A program made the translations under genes and the position numbers. Below the pieces are notes generated by a model. That model made no database searches. It was given only the letters and a program-made list of their open reading frames with translations, and was not told the DNA's origin. A stretch of 64,000 nucleotides of DNA from Bradyrhizobium sp. AZCC 1610 (GTDB lineage Bacteria > Pseudomonadota > Alphaproteobacteria > Rhizobiales > Xanthobacteraceae): positions 2,141,001 to 2,205,000 of the forward strand of contig NZ_JAZHRR010000001.1 of NCBI RefSeq assembly GCF_036924515.1. Reading direction: 5' to 3'. This document shows positions 43,241-52,365 of the stretch, one piece after another. Position 1 is the first letter of the stretch. Each line of letters opens with the position of its first letter.

Positions 43241-44418
43241 CCGACAAGGCGGTTGCGCTGCCCGGGCACACCGGTTTCATCAAGAACAATTTGCGCAATT
43301 ACGGCATGCTGCTGTCGCTGTTTGCGATCATGCTGTTCTTCCAGGTCATGACCGATGGCACGCTGCTGCAGCCACTCAACCTGACCAATCTGGTGCTGCA
43401 GAACAGCTACATCGTGATCATGGCGCTCGGCATGCTGCTGATCATCGTCACCGGCCATATCGACCTGTCGGTCGGCTCGGTCGCGGGCTTCGTCGGCGCC
43501 GTCGCCGCGGTGCTGATGGTGCGCTATCACATTGCCTATCCGCTCGCCTTCGTCGCCTGCCTGCTCGTCGGCGCGGCGATCGGCGCCGCACAGGGCTATT
43601 GGGTTGCATACTTCAAGATTCCGTCCTTTATCGTGACGCTGGCCGGCATGCTGGTGTTCAAGGGGCTTGCGCTCGCCATCCTGGCGGGCCAGTCGGTCGG
43701 ACCGTTTCCGCCGACCTTCCAGAAACTGTCCTCCGGCTTCATCCCGGAACTGTTTCCCGGCGCCGGCACGCTCTATCCCACCTCGCTGTTGATTGGTGCC
43801 GTGTTGGCGGTGGCGCTGCTCTATACCAGCGCGAAGGGCCGGGCACGGCAGGCGTCGCACGGCATCGAAGTCGAGCCCTTTGGCTTCTTCGTCGCCAAGA
43901 GCGCGGTGCTGTTCGCCGTGATCGTGTTCTTCGCCGGCCTGATCGCCTCGCATCGCGGCCTGCCCAACGTGCTGGTGATCATGACGGCGCTGATCGCGCT
44001 CTATGGCTTCGTCACCACCCGCACGGTGATTGGCCGCCACATCTACGCCATCGGCGGCAACGCCAGGGCCGCGAGCCTGTCCGGCATCAAGACCGAACGG
44101 CTGACGTTTCTGACCTTCGTCAATATGGGGGTGCTGGCCGCATTGGCCGGCCTCGTGTTCGCCGCGCGGCTCAATACCGCGACGCCGAAGGCCGGCGCCG
44201 GCTTCGAGCTCGACGTCATCGCGGCCTGTTTCATCGGCGGCGCGTCGGCCTATGGCGGTGTCGGCAGGGTCGGCGGCGCGGTGATCGGGGCCATGATCAT
44301 GGGAGTCATGAACAACGGCATGTCCATCCTTGGCATCGGCATCGACTACCAGCAGGTGATCAAAGGGCTGGTGCTGCTCGGCGCCGTCTGCCTCGATGTC
44401 TATAACCAGCGACGATAG
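43237..44418 (+). CDS. gguB: ChvE-linked sugar ABC transporter permease
   Basis: A 393-residue inner-membrane permease with about ten to twelve helices. Typical CUT2 segments are GHIDLSVGSVAGFVGA, KIPSFIVTLAGMLVFKGLAL, YAIGGNARAASLSGI and FIGGASAYGGVGRVGGAVIG. Its length agrees with GguB/MmsB-type permeases, which are longer than YtfT/YjfF. It is the last gene of the plus-strand sugar block and converges with kdgD, the stops being 9 bp apart. Confidence 0.95.
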   Translation: MTDKAVALPGHTGFIKNNLRNYGMLLSLFAIMLFFQVMTDGTLLQPLNLTNLVLQNSYIVIMALGMLLIIVTGHIDLSVGSVAGFVGAVAAVLMVRYHIAYPLAFVACLLVGAAIGAAQGYWVAYFKIPSFIVTLAGMLVFKGLALAILAGQSVGPFPPTFQKLSSGFIPELFPGAGTLYPTSLLIGAVLAVALLYTSAKGRARQASHGIEVEPFGFFVAKSAVLFAVIVFFAGLIASHRGLPNVLVIMTALIALYGFVTTRTVIGRHIYAIGGNARAASLSGIKTERLTFLTFVNMGVLAALAGLVFAARLNTATPKAGAGFELDVIAACFIGGASAYGGVGRVGGAVIGAMIMGVMNNGMSILGIGIDYQQVIKGLVLLGAVCLDVYNQRR

Positions 44419-44427
44419 GGCGGCTGG

Positions 44428-45378
44428 CTAGGCGGCCGCCGGTTCGCGCTTTGCGAACTCGCACGTATCGAGACGCGCGATGAGCGTCGCCAGTTCCTCG
44501 GTCTCGGCCGGCGTCAGGTCCGTCAGGGGTGAACGGACATGACCGCTGTCACGGCCGATCACCTTCATGCCGGCCTTGATCATCGAGACGGCATAGCCGC
44601 GCTTGCGATTGCGGATCGCGATCAAGGGAAGGATGAAGTCGCGCAGTCCCGCCTGCACCGTCTCGCGGTCGCGACGGCGCACGGCCGCGTAAAACTTGGT
44701 CGCGAACTGCGGGACAAAGTTGAATACCGCGGAGGAATAGGTGGTTACGCCCACTTCCAGATAAGGCAGTGCAAAGGTCTCGGCCGTGGGCAACCCGCCG
44801 ATATAGGTCAGCCGGTCGCCCATGCGCAGATGGATGCGCGTCATCAGCTCGATGTCGCCGATGCCGTCCTTGTAGCCAACGAGGTTGGGACAGCGCTGGC
44901 ACAGTCTCTCAAGCGTATCCTCGTTCACGATCGCGTTGTCACGGTTGTAGACGATGACGCCGAGCTTTGTGGCGTTGCACACCGCCTCGATATGGGCCGC
45001 CAGCCCTTCCTGTTCGGAGAAGACCAGATAGGGCGGCAGCAGCAGCACGCCGTCGGCGCCAGCCGCCTCGACCGCAATAGCGAGTTGCGTCGCCACCGCC
45101 GTACCGTGGCCGATCCCGGCGAGGACCGGCACGCGGCCCTTGGTCTCGCTCACGGCCGTTGCCACCACCTTCGCGACCTCGGCCGGGCTCAGCGAGAAGA
45201 ATTCGCCGGTGCCGCCGGCGGCAAAGAGGCCCGCCACGTCATAGCCGCACAGCCAATCGAGATTGGAGCGGTAGCGGATCTCGTCGAACACGTTGTCGGG
45301 CCGAAACGGTGTGACGGGGAACGACAGCAGGCCATCGCCGATCCGGCTGGCCATCTCCTTGGGGGTCATCCTGCTCAT
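44428..45378 (-). CDS. kdgD: 5-dehydro-4-deoxyglucarate dehydratase
   Basis: A 316-residue member of the DapA/NAL superfamily. Motifs are [36 protein letters not shown] with the active-site Tyr, and [12 protein letters not shown] with the Schiff-base lysine near residue 176. It removes water and CO2 from 5-dehydro-4-deoxyglucarate to give alpha-ketoglutarate semialdehyde, which makes it the partner of GarD. ATG 45378 has AAGGA seven bases upstream, but that site lies inside a hairpin. The lysR gene is 63 bp upstream on the same strand. Confidence 0.94.
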   Translation of the reverse strand: MSRMTPKEMASRIGDGLLSFPVTPFRPDNVFDEIRYRSNLDWLCGYDVAGLFAAGGTGEFFSLSPAEVAKVVATAVSETKGRVPVLAGIGHGTAVATQLAIAVEAAGADGVLLLPPYLVFSEQEGLAAHIEAVCNATKLGVIVYNRDNAIVNEDTLERLCQRCPNLVGYKDGIGDIELMTRIHLRMGDRLTYIGGLPTAETFALPYLEVGVTTYSSAVFNFVPQFATKFYAAVRRRDRETVQAGLRDFILPLIAIRNRKRGYAVSMIKAGMKVIGRDSGHVRSPLTDLTPAETEELATLIARLDTCEFAKREPAAA

Positions 45379-45382
45379 GCTC

Positions 45383-45413
45383 TAATCCTTCAGCGGCTTA
45401 CGCCGAAGGATTA
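45383..45413 (-). promoter_or_regulatory. Hairpin sequestering the kdgD ribosome binding site
   Basis: Arms TAATCCTTC (45383-45391) and GAAGGATTA (45405-45413) are perfectly complementary. A further three pairs close inside after one A-C mismatch, leaving a five-base loop. On the minus strand one arm is GAAGGATTA, containing the AAGGA seven bases before the kdgD ATG. Folding would hide that site, so translation of kdgD could be regulated, or coupled to lysR. A lysR terminator is less likely because no T-run follows. Confidence 0.55.
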
Positions 45414-45441
45414 ATGCAAGATGGCTACGGACGGAGACCAA

Positions 45442-46368
45442 TCACTGTATCGATCGATCCATTGATTGGATCGAGCCGGCCTGAGCGGCAAGGTTTCGCG
45501 CGACGCCGGCAATGACGGGAAGGAGCGGATTGTCGTTGTCGCCGCGCCAGACAAAGAACAACTCGGCCGGCCGCTGCCACTGCATCAGGACGGGACGCAG
45601 CACCACGCCGCTGAAATTCAGATTCAACGCGGCCTCGGGGACCAGCGCTACGCCGACACCGGAATGCACCATGGCGAGGATCGAATGGATCTGAGCGAGA
45701 TGCTGCGTATAGTTCGGCGCCAGACTTGCGCGTGAAAACAGCTCGACCAGAAGATCGTGGAAATAGCGGGCTTCATAGGGCTCATACATGATGAAGGGCT
45801 CGCCCGCGAGATCCTCCAGACGCAACTGGGCCGCCTGCGCCAGCGGGTGGCCGCTCGGCAGTGCCGCGATCAGCGGCTCCGCCGTCACGCGGAAGGCGGC
45901 AAGATTGCCACGTGGAATCGGCGGGCGGAGCAGGCCGATATCGACCTCGCCGGAATCGAGCCGTTTGAGCTGGTCGCTGGAGACCATTTCTTTCAGCGAT
46001 ATCTCGATGTCGGGCAGTTCACGCCGGCAGGCGGCGACCAGCGCCGGCACGTAGCTGTAGGCGGAGGTCGCCGTGAAGCCGATATTGATCGATCCCGCCT
46101 TGCCGTTCGCCATCCGCCGGGCCAGCACGGCCGCGCTTTCCGCCAGCTTGAGGAGATGCCGCGCATCGGTCAGAAAACGCTGCCCCGCGGGCGTCAGCCT
46201 GACGGCCCGGTTGCTGCGTTCCAGCAGCGTCACATCGAGGACGCGTTCGAGAATCTGGATCTGGCGGCTGAGCGGCGGCTGCGTCATGTTCAGCCGCAGC
46301 GCCGCACGCCCGAAATGCAGTTCTTCTGCAACTGCAACGAAGCAGCGCAACTGGCTCAACTCAAACAT
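45442..46368 (-). CDS. LysR-family transcriptional regulator
   Basis: A 308-residue regulator with an N-terminal winged HTH (ELSQLRCFVAVAEELHFGRA, then LNMTQPPLSRQIQILE) and a C-terminal type-2 periplasmic-binding-like ligand domain starting near residue 90 (GSINIGFTATSAYSYVPALV). It is divergent from tctC and upstream of kdgD, so it probably controls the tricarboxylate-type transporter and kdgD in response to a sugar acid. It resembles LysR proteins beside other glucarate/galactarate genes. Confidence 0.92.
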   Translation of the reverse strand: MFELSQLRCFVAVAEELHFGRAALRLNMTQPPLSRQIQILERVLDVTLLERSNRAVRLTPAGQRFLTDARHLLKLAESAAVLARRMANGKAGSINIGFTATSAYSYVPALVAACRRELPDIEISLKEMVSSDQLKRLDSGEVDIGLLRPPIPRGNLAAFRVTAEPLIAALPSGHPLAQAAQLRLEDLAGEPFIMYEPYEARYFHDLLVELFSRASLAPNYTQHLAQIHSILAMVHSGVGVALVPEAALNLNFSGVVLRPVLMQWQRPAELFFVWRGDNDNPLLPVIAGVARNLAAQAGSIQSMDRSIQ

Positions 46369-46483
46369 GAAACCTGCATTTTCGACCTGAGACGGGCCCG
46401 GCCATCTGCCGGATGCCTTGCTTCTACAGGCTGAGACACGGCCGATCCATCCAAAAAAGGTATCGACCTATCCGCAGACTAGT

Positions 46484-46505
46484 TCATGGGCGACCCTGCC
46501 CATGA
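46484..46505. promoter_or_regulatory. Dyad TCATGGGC-N6-GCCCATGA upstream of tctC
   Basis: A perfect 8-bp inverted repeat with a 6-base centre lies in the lysR-tctC divergent region (46369-46600), 95 bp before the tctC ATG. Its size and place fit a LysR-type binding site, although the arms are GC-rich compared with typical LysR boxes. Confidence 0.45.
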
Positions 46506-46600
46506 CCTATCATTTCTCCCAACGCAGCCTCGAAGGCCTGCAGCCTGCCGGTGAAACGGCGGGATCGCGCTGAACTGCGCTTTGAAACGGAGGAAGAACG

Positions 46601-47581
46601 ATGTCTATGCCATCTCTCGCCCGGGCGATCGCCGCCGCAGTCCTTTCGCTGAGTGCCCTGGCATCAAGCGGGGCCGAGGCCCAGAATTTCGAGCGGCCCG
46701 TGCGCCTGATCGTGCCTTTCGCTCCCGGTGGCACCTCGGACATTCTTGCCCGCCTGATCAGCCCGAAGCTATCCGCCGCCATCGGGCAGTCGGTCGTGGT
46801 CGAGAACAAACCCGGCGCGGCCGGCAATCTCGGGGCCGACGCCGTCGCCAAGGCGCAGCCTGACGGCCACACTTTGTTGCTGATGGATGTTGCCTCGCTT
46901 GCGACGGCGCCCAGCCTGTTTTCCGATCTCACGTTCGACGTTCAAAAGGACCTGGCGCCCATTTCCATGGTGATGTTCGGCCCCTACGTCCTGGCCGTCC
47001 ATGAATCGGTCCCGGTGAAGTCGACGAAGGAACTGATCGACTACGCCAAGGCCAATCCGAACAAGCTCACCATCGCCAATTCAGGCGTCGGTGGCGCCAC
47101 CCACATCACGGCCGTGGCGATGGCGAAGCAACTCGAAATTCAGTGGAAGAACATTCCCTACAAGGGCGGGGCGGCTGCCTCGCGCGCCGTCGTATCCGGC
47201 GAGAGCGGCGTGATCATCAACGGCGCTGCGGCAACGATGCCCTTCGTGGTGAACAAGCAGCTTGTCGGACTTGCCGTCACCGGCGAGCAGCGCATCGCGT
47301 CGGCTCCCGATCTGCCGACCTTCAAGGAGGCGGGCCTGCCCGGCGGCGATGCAGGGACCTGGCAGGGCATCCTGACCACCGGCGGCACGCCGCCGGCCAT
47401 GGTTGCGAGATTGAATACCGAAATCCGCAAGATCCTGGAGATGCCCGAAATTCAGCAGAAGATCGCTGAGCAGGGCGGCGTCGTGAAGGCCCAATCGCCG
47501 GAGGAGTTCCGCAACTGGCTCAAGGATGCGACGGCCCGTTGGGGCACGATCATCCGCGAAGCCGGCATCAAGGGTAGCTGA
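46601..47581 (+). CDS. tctC: Tripartite tricarboxylate transporter substrate-binding protein (Bug/TctC)
   Basis: A 326-residue periplasmic protein with signal peptide (AAVLSLSALASSGAEAQ). The Bug-family pattern is clear: RPVRLIVPFAPGGTSDILAR near residue 31, GQSVVVENKPGAAGNLGAD, and PDGHTLLLMD. ATG 46601 follows GGAGGAAG. Bug proteins bind carboxylates; the lysR-kdgD context makes an aldarate such as galactarate or glucarate a plausible ligand. tctB begins 10 bp downstream. Confidence 0.93.
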   Translation: MSMPSLARAIAAAVLSLSALASSGAEAQNFERPVRLIVPFAPGGTSDILARLISPKLSAAIGQSVVVENKPGAAGNLGADAVAKAQPDGHTLLLMDVASLATAPSLFSDLTFDVQKDLAPISMVMFGPYVLAVHESVPVKSTKELIDYAKANPNKLTIANSGVGGATHITAVAMAKQLEIQWKNIPYKGGAAASRAVVSGESGVIINGAAATMPFVVNKQLVGLAVTGEQRIASAPDLPTFKEAGLPGGDAGTWQGILTTGGTPPAMVARLNTEIRKILEMPEIQQKIAEQGGVVKAQSPEEFRNWLKDATARWGTIIREAGIKGS

Positions 47582-47591
47582 GACTGGGCCG

Positions 47592-48041
47592 ATGACGCGT
47601 TCCCGGATCGACCTGCAGGATCTGCTGTTCGGCCTGTTTCTGGTGGCGGTGTCGACGGGTACCCTCGTCGCCACGCGCAACCTGGTGATCGGCCACGCGG
47701 CCGATATGGGGCCGGGCTACATGCCTCGCGTTGTCGCGCTCGCGCTGATGGCCTTCGGTCTCTTCTTCAGCGGGCGCGGGCTTTGGCGCATGCAAGTCGG
47801 CATCGCGCCCGTTCAGTTGCGGCCGTTGCTTGCGATTCTGGCGTCTGTCGGCGTTTTCGCGCTGACGGCCGAGCGCCTCGGCCTCGCGATCGCCTCCGTC
47901 GCCGCTGTACTGCTCGCCAGCCTCGGCACGCGGGAAGGGCGGCTCGTCGAGACAGTGGCGTTTGCCGTCGTGCTTTCGGGTGCCGCGGTGCTTCTGTTCG
48001 TCAAGCTATTGGGCTTGCCGATCCCGATCTGGCCCCGCTAG
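47592..48041 (+). CDS. tctB: Tripartite tricarboxylate transporter small membrane subunit
   Basis: A 149-residue membrane protein with four hydrophobic helices, the TctB pattern (DLLFGLFLVAVSTGTLVATR, then GPGYMPRVVALALMAFGLFF). ATG 47592 is chosen because the preceding in-frame stretch overlaps tctC. It works with TctA in the membrane, powered by ion gradients. Confidence 0.9.
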   Translation: MTRSRIDLQDLLFGLFLVAVSTGTLVATRNLVIGHAADMGPGYMPRVVALALMAFGLFFSGRGLWRMQVGIAPVQLRPLLAILASVGVFALTAERLGLAIASVAAVLLASLGTREGRLVETVAFAVVLSGAAVLLFVKLLGLPIPIWPR

Positions 48042-48153
48042 CGCAGCACGATTGGCATGCGCGCCGTAACCTGACCTGTCCTGCATCACGATCGAGCTCG
48101 TCGCCGTCAACGGGCTCGCTTCTCCCGGTATCGCGCCCCGAAAGCAGACGCAT

Positions 48154-49653
48154 ATGGAACTTTTCGACAATCTGCTGATGGGTCTTTCGACGGCCCTTGA
48201 GCTCAACAACCTGATGTTCTGCCTGATCGGCGTGGTCATCGGCACCGCTATCGGCGTGCTGCCCGGCATCGGCCCGATTCCGACGGTGGCGTTGCTGTTG
48301 CCCTTCACCTTCGGCCTGTCGCCCCCCAGCGCCATGATCATGCTGGCCGGCATCTTCTACGGCGCGCAATATGGCGGCTCGACCACCGCCATCCTGGTCA
48401 ATGTGCCGGGTGAGACGTCGTCGGTCGTCACCTGTATCGACGGTCACGAGATGGCCAAGCAGGGCAAGGCCGGAACTGCGCTCGCCATTGCAGCCATCGC
48501 CTCGTTCTTTGCCGGCACGATGGCGACGATCGTGATCGCGGTGCTCAGCGTGCCGTTGTCGATGCTGGCGCTCAAATTCACCGCGGTCGAATATTTCAGT
48601 CTCCTGGTGCTCGGCCTGATCGCCGCGGTCGTCCTCGCGCATGGTTCGGTCGCCAAATCACTGGCGATGGTGCTGCTAGGGCTGCTGCTCGGTCTCGTCG
48701 GGATCGATGTCAGCTCGGGCGTTGCGCGCATGACCTTCGGCATTCCCGCTCTGTCGGATGGCCTCGATTTCGTACCGATCGCGATGGGTCTCTTCGGGCT
48801 CGGCGAAATCATCGCCAATCTGGAGCGGCCGACCGAGCGCCGCGTCGTCAGCCAGTCGATCCGCAGCCTGATCCCGAGCCGGGAGGACCTGCGGGCCGCC
48901 TTTCCGGCCATGCTGCGCGGCACGGCGCTGGGCTCCGTGCTGGGGGTATTGCCTGGCGGTGGCGCCGCGCTGCCGCCGTTCTCCTCCTACGCGCTGGAGA
49001 AGAAGCTCGCGCGCGATCCCTCGCGCTTCGGCAAGGGCGCCATCGAGGGCGTCGCAGGGCCAGAGGCCGCCAACAATGCCGGCGCCCAGACCAGCTTCAT
49101 TCCGCTGCTGACGCTCGGCATTCCCGCCAACGCCCTGATGGCGCTGATGATCGGCGCGCTGATGATGCAGGGCATCCAGCCCGGCCCGCAGATCATGACC
49201 GAGCAACCCAAGCTCGTCTGGGGCGTCATCGCCAGCATGTGGGTCGGCAATCTGATGCTGCTGGTGATCAACCTTCCGTTGATCGGCCTATGGGTCTCGA
49301 TGCTGAAGATTCCCTATCGGCTGCTGTTTCCCGCCATCGTCCTGTTCTGCTGCATCGGCACCTATGGCATCGCCAACAGCCTGTTCAATGTCTGGTTGAT
49401 GATGGGGTGCGCCCTGATCGGCTATTTCTTCATCAAGATCGGCGTCGAGCCGGCGCCGCTGCTGCTCGGCCTCGTGCTGGGCCCGCAGCTCGAGGAAAAT
49501 TTTCGGCGCGCGATGCTGATCGCGGACGGCGATTTCACGGTCTTTCTGTCGCGGCCGATCAGCGCCGTCATCCTCGGCGTCGTCGCCATTTTGTTGCTGG
49601 CAATGCTGTCGCCGCAAATACTGAAAACGCGGAAAGAAGCGCTGGCGGAATGA
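48154..49653 (+). CDS. tctA: Tripartite tricarboxylate transporter large permease
   Basis: A 499-residue polytopic membrane protein with about ten to twelve helices. It begins with LMGLSTALELNNLMFCLIGV and has the conserved GIGPIPTVALLLPFTFGLSP and FYGAQYGGSTTAILVNVPGE blocks and a duplicated half near residue 300 (PEAANNAGAQTSFIPLLTLG). It carries the substrate across the membrane with TctB and TctC. A 112-bp gap without visible feature separates it from tctB. It converges with the DUF1045 gene. Confidence 0.94.
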   Translation: MELFDNLLMGLSTALELNNLMFCLIGVVIGTAIGVLPGIGPIPTVALLLPFTFGLSPPSAMIMLAGIFYGAQYGGSTTAILVNVPGETSSVVTCIDGHEMAKQGKAGTALAIAAIASFFAGTMATIVIAVLSVPLSMLALKFTAVEYFSLLVLGLIAAVVLAHGSVAKSLAMVLLGLLLGLVGIDVSSGVARMTFGIPALSDGLDFVPIAMGLFGLGEIIANLERPTERRVVSQSIRSLIPSREDLRAAFPAMLRGTALGSVLGVLPGGGAALPPFSSYALEKKLARDPSRFGKGAIEGVAGPEAANNAGAQTSFIPLLTLGIPANALMALMIGALMMQGIQPGPQIMTEQPKLVWGVIASMWVGNLMLLVINLPLIGLWVSMLKIPYRLLFPAIVLFCCIGTYGIANSLFNVWLMMGCALIGYFFIKIGVEPAPLLLGLVLGPQLEENFRRAMLIADGDFTVFLSRPISAVILGVVAILLLAMLSPQILKTRKEALAE

Positions 49654-49665
49654 GGGGCGGCAGCG

Positions 49666-50364
49666 TCAGTTCTGCAGTTGCCAGCGGCCAATGACCCGAA
49701 ACCGCGAATTTGGATTGTCCTGACGGCACAGGGCAATCGCGTCGATCGCGAGCGGACCGATGCCCGTCGCTGCAAACCTGCTGCGCAGCATCGCCACAAC
49801 CTGCTCGCGCCGTTCTGCGGGAAGCCGCCCCGTCAGCGTCATGTGGAAGCGAAATTCTTCAAAGACGTAAGGGTAGCCCCAGCGGTCGAGATAGTCGCGC
49901 TGCCGCGGGGCCAGCGCCGCCGGATTTCGCCGCGCACGGTCTTCCGGGCTAAGGGGGGCGCGGAACGAATCGAATGCCTTGGTCGCGTCGGCGGCGAGCA
50001 CTTCGAGCTCTGCCGACGGTTCGGCTGGAATCACCGCGATAAAGCCGCTGATCGAATCGACGACCGGTTGGATCACCGGCACAGGCCGGGCCAGATCGGC
50101 GAACAACTCGCATGCTGCGGCAAGCCGCGCTTCGGCTTTGCCGTCGGCCAGCGTCATCGGCGCTTTCAGCGTGGCATGAAAGCCGTATTTGCGGGGATCC
50201 AGCGTCAGGTCGCGCCAGTCCGGGATCGTCTGCATGACGCCGTCCGGAAAGGGCAGTTCGTCGCCGCCATAGGCGTCGTAACCGAGCAACGACGCGCCGA
50301 ACCGGTCGAGCGCGCTGCCGGGTGCGGCAGTGTAATAGATTGCGTAACGGGGATAGTTTGCCAT
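49666..50364 (-). CDS. DUF1045 phosphonate-operon protein, 2H-phosphoesterase-like
   Basis: A 232-residue cytosolic protein of the putative phosphonate metabolism family (DUF1045). Two HxT motifs are visible, His63-Ala-Thr (in GFHATLKAP) and His174-Met-Thr (in FHMTLTGRL), about 110 residues apart, which is the hallmark of the 2H phosphoesterase fold. That fold opens cyclic phosphates. No phnP is seen in the window, so this protein may hydrolyse the 5-phosphoribosyl 1,2-cyclic phosphate made by C-P lyase. It is the last gene of a minus-strand trio, 20 bp after phnM1. Confidence 0.85.
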   Translation of the reverse strand: MANYPRYAIYYTAAPGSALDRFGASLLGYDAYGGDELPFPDGVMQTIPDWRDLTLDPRKYGFHATLKAPMTLADGKAEARLAAACELFADLARPVPVIQPVVDSISGFIAVIPAEPSAELEVLAADATKAFDSFRAPLSPEDRARRNPAALAPRQRDYLDRWGYPYVFEEFRFHMTLTGRLPAERREQVVAMLRSRFAATGIGPLAIDAIALCRQDNPNSRFRVIGRWQLQN

Positions 50365-50384
50365 CTCACCAGAATAGGGGCGCC

Positions 50385-51578
50385 TTACGCGGCTGCAACT
50401 GCCTTGCGTGGAGCGATGGACGAACGGACGAGACGGTGTGCCTCGGTCAGATGCACCAGACGCCCCGCAGCAACGACCGCGACGATTCGTGGCCGCAACG
50501 GCACCGTGTCATCGACGAGAATGATGTCGGCGCGCTGTCCCGCGGCGAGCAAGCCACGATCGGCGAGGCCGGCGGCGCGCGCCGGCGCCGACGAGATCAA
50601 TTGCCATGCGGCGGCCAGCGGCAGCACGCCGTCGGCCGTGAGACGAAACGCCGCCAGCAGCGGCGCCGGATAATAATAGTCGGACGCCAGCACCGAACAC
50701 AGGCCCTTGGCGATCATGTCGGAGGCCCTGGTCCAGCCGGTGTGGCTGCCGCCGCGCACGACATTGGGCGCGCCGAACACGATGAAGTCGGAGGCTTCAG
50801 CGGCGTCGCGGGCGGTCTCCTCGTTGACCGGAAATTCGGCGATGGCAACGCCCTGCGCACGAAAGGCCTGCCGCATCGCCGGGCTTTCGTCGTCGTGCGA
50901 GAGCATCCGGACGCCCGCGGCGCGCGCTGCCTGTGCCAGCCGGGCGATCGAAGCCGGCACGTCGTCGCTGCGGGTGACCACGCTTTGCACCAGGCGGTCG
51001 AATGCCTCGTTGGCGAGCCCCGTGCGCTCGACCATTCGGCTGCGCTTTTGCGGTTTGGCGAGGCTGGCGACGGTCGAGTCCATGTGGTCGTTGAATGCGA
51101 ACAGGTCGACGCGGCCTTCCGACAGCCAGTCGATGATTTCGCTTTCCGCGTCGAGATTGTAGGTCTCGTGGCGCAAATGGAAGCGGGTGTCGGCGGCGAG
51201 CTGCGGCCGCATCTGCTCGATCGCCTCCAGCAACTTCCGTGCATTGTCCGCGCTGCGCAGGCCAGGCTCCCACGACCAGGTCGTGGCGTGATAGACCGTC
51301 GTGATGCCGTTGCTGACCGCGTGCCGGTCACTGTCGATTAGCGCCACGTCGATCGGAAAGTCGACGCCGGGGCGCGGCATCATCTGTCGTTCGAAGGCAT
51401 CGCCATGCAGATCGACTATGCCCGGCAGCACAAGCAAACCGCTGGCATCTATGCCGGGTGAGCCATGGCTGTTGTCCGTACCCACGGCGACGATTTCGCG
51501 GCCGGCAATCCGCAACGTGGTTTCGAGGATCTCGTGGCCGAGCAGGGTCCGGCCACCTTCGATGAACAGTTCGGTCAC
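50385..51578 (-). CDS. phnM: PhnM-like amidohydrolase, divergent paralogue
   Basis: A 397-residue amidohydrolase of the PhnM family, which removes diphosphate from ribose-1-phosphonate 5-triphosphate. The metal motif reads [13 protein letters not shown] near residue 58 where the second PhnM of this window has [32 protein letters not shown] and LASDYYYP follow. The characteristic DHTPGQRQF segment of canonical PhnM is replaced by DHMDSTVAS. It is coupled to the acyltransferase gene by a 4-bp overlap. It may act on a different phosphonate ester or be a duplicate. Confidence 0.88.
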   Translation of the reverse strand: MTELFIEGGRTLLGHEILETTLRIAGREIVAVGTDNSHGSPGIDASGLLVLPGIVDLHGDAFERQMMPRPGVDFPIDVALIDSDRHAVSNGITTVYHATTWSWEPGLRSADNARKLLEAIEQMRPQLAADTRFHLRHETYNLDAESEIIDWLSEGRVDLFAFNDHMDSTVASLAKPQKRSRMVERTGLANEAFDRLVQSVVTRSDDVPASIARLAQAARAAGVRMLSHDDESPAMRQAFRAQGVAIAEFPVNEETARDAAEASDFIVFGAPNVVRGGSHTGWTRASDMIAKGLCSVLASDYYYPAPLLAAFRLTADGVLPLAAAWQLISSAPARAAGLADRGLLAAGQRADIILVDDTVPLRPRIVAVVAAGRLVHLTEAHRLVRSSIAPRKAVAAA

Positions 51579-52240
51579 GATGCTGCACTCTGGTTGAAAC
51601 GCGGTTGGCTCGAGCCGGTGGCGGCTTCGTACTTCTCGAGAAAGCCCTCGACATCGAGCTTGCGGAAATCGGGCAGGGCGCGGCGAAGCATCTCATGGTC
51701 CCAGTCCCACCATGCAAGTTCCGCAAGGCGCCCGGCAATGGATTCGGGAAACCGTCGCCTGATCGGCCGGGCCGGGTTGCCTGCAACGATCGTGTAGGCG
51801 GGGACGTCCTTGGTCACGATGGCGCCGGCAGCGACCACAGCGCCGGTGCCGACCGAGCGGCCGGGCAGGATGACCGCGCCGTGGCCGATCCAGACGTCAT
51901 GGCCGATATGGACGCGATGCCCGCGCCGCCATGCAAAGAATTCGGCGTCGTCGCTCTCGCCCGGAAAATAGCTGCTGGCGCGGTAAGTGAAATGCGCCTG
52001 CGAGGCGCGGTGCATTGGATGATTGCCCGGGTTGATTCGCGTCATCGCCGCGATCGAACAGAATTTCCCTGTTGTCGTGTAGGTGATCTGCGAGTCGTTC
52101 ACGACGTAGGAATAATCCGCCATCGTGACCTCGAGCAGGATGGTCCGGGCGCCGACCTCAGTGTAAGCGCCAAGCTGGCAGTCGTGCACCGACGCAGTGG
52201 GATCGACGGCCGGTTCAGTGGAAAGCATCTTGCCGGCCAT
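51575..52240 (-). CDS. Hexapeptide-repeat acyltransferase of the phosphonate cluster
   Basis: A 221-residue left-handed beta-helix acyltransferase. Hexapeptide repeats lie at residues about 15-60 and again with [20 protein letters not shown] near 118, and [20 protein letters not shown], the xenobiotic acetyltransferase signature. This is the transferase hexapeptide family that accompanies rhizobial phn genes. The acetylated substrate, perhaps an aminophosphonate as for PhnO, is not known. It begins the minus-strand trio and has a strong PHO-box candidate 62 bp upstream. Confidence 0.85.
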   Translation of the reverse strand: MAGKMLSTEPAVDPTASVHDCQLGAYTEVGARTILLEVTMADYSYVVNDSQITYTTTGKFCSIAAMTRINPGNHPMHRASQAHFTYRASSYFPGESDDAEFFAWRRGHRVHIGHDVWIGHGAVILPGRSVGTGAVVAAGAIVTKDVPAYTIVAGNPARPIRRRFPESIAGRLAELAWWDWDHEMLRRALPDFRKLDVEGFLEKYEAATGSSQPRFNQSAAS

Positions 52241-52301
52241 CGGTAGCGTCCATCAGCAATCGAGGAAGATCATCGGCGTCTGCCCGTCTTCGATGCGCTT
52301 G

Positions 52302-52319
52302 ATGACAGGATCATGACGG
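52302..52319 (-). promoter_or_regulatory. PHO box candidate (CCGTCAT-GATC-CTGTCAT)
   Basis: Read on the minus strand, two 7-bp half-sites at 4-bp spacing match the PhoB consensus CTGTCAT-N4-CTGTCAT in 13 of 14 positions. It faces the acyltransferase-phnM-DUF1045 operon and would make that operon phosphate-starvation inducible. Confidence 0.7.
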
Positions 52320-52365
52320 TCACGTGACGTCCACGGCTGTGGACGAACGCCGCACCGCAGCACTC

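Noticed and set aside
45383..45413. Reading the lysR-kdgD hairpin as a rho-independent terminator
   Set aside because: No T-run follows in the minus direction and the stem overlaps the kdgD ribosome site, so translational control fits better.
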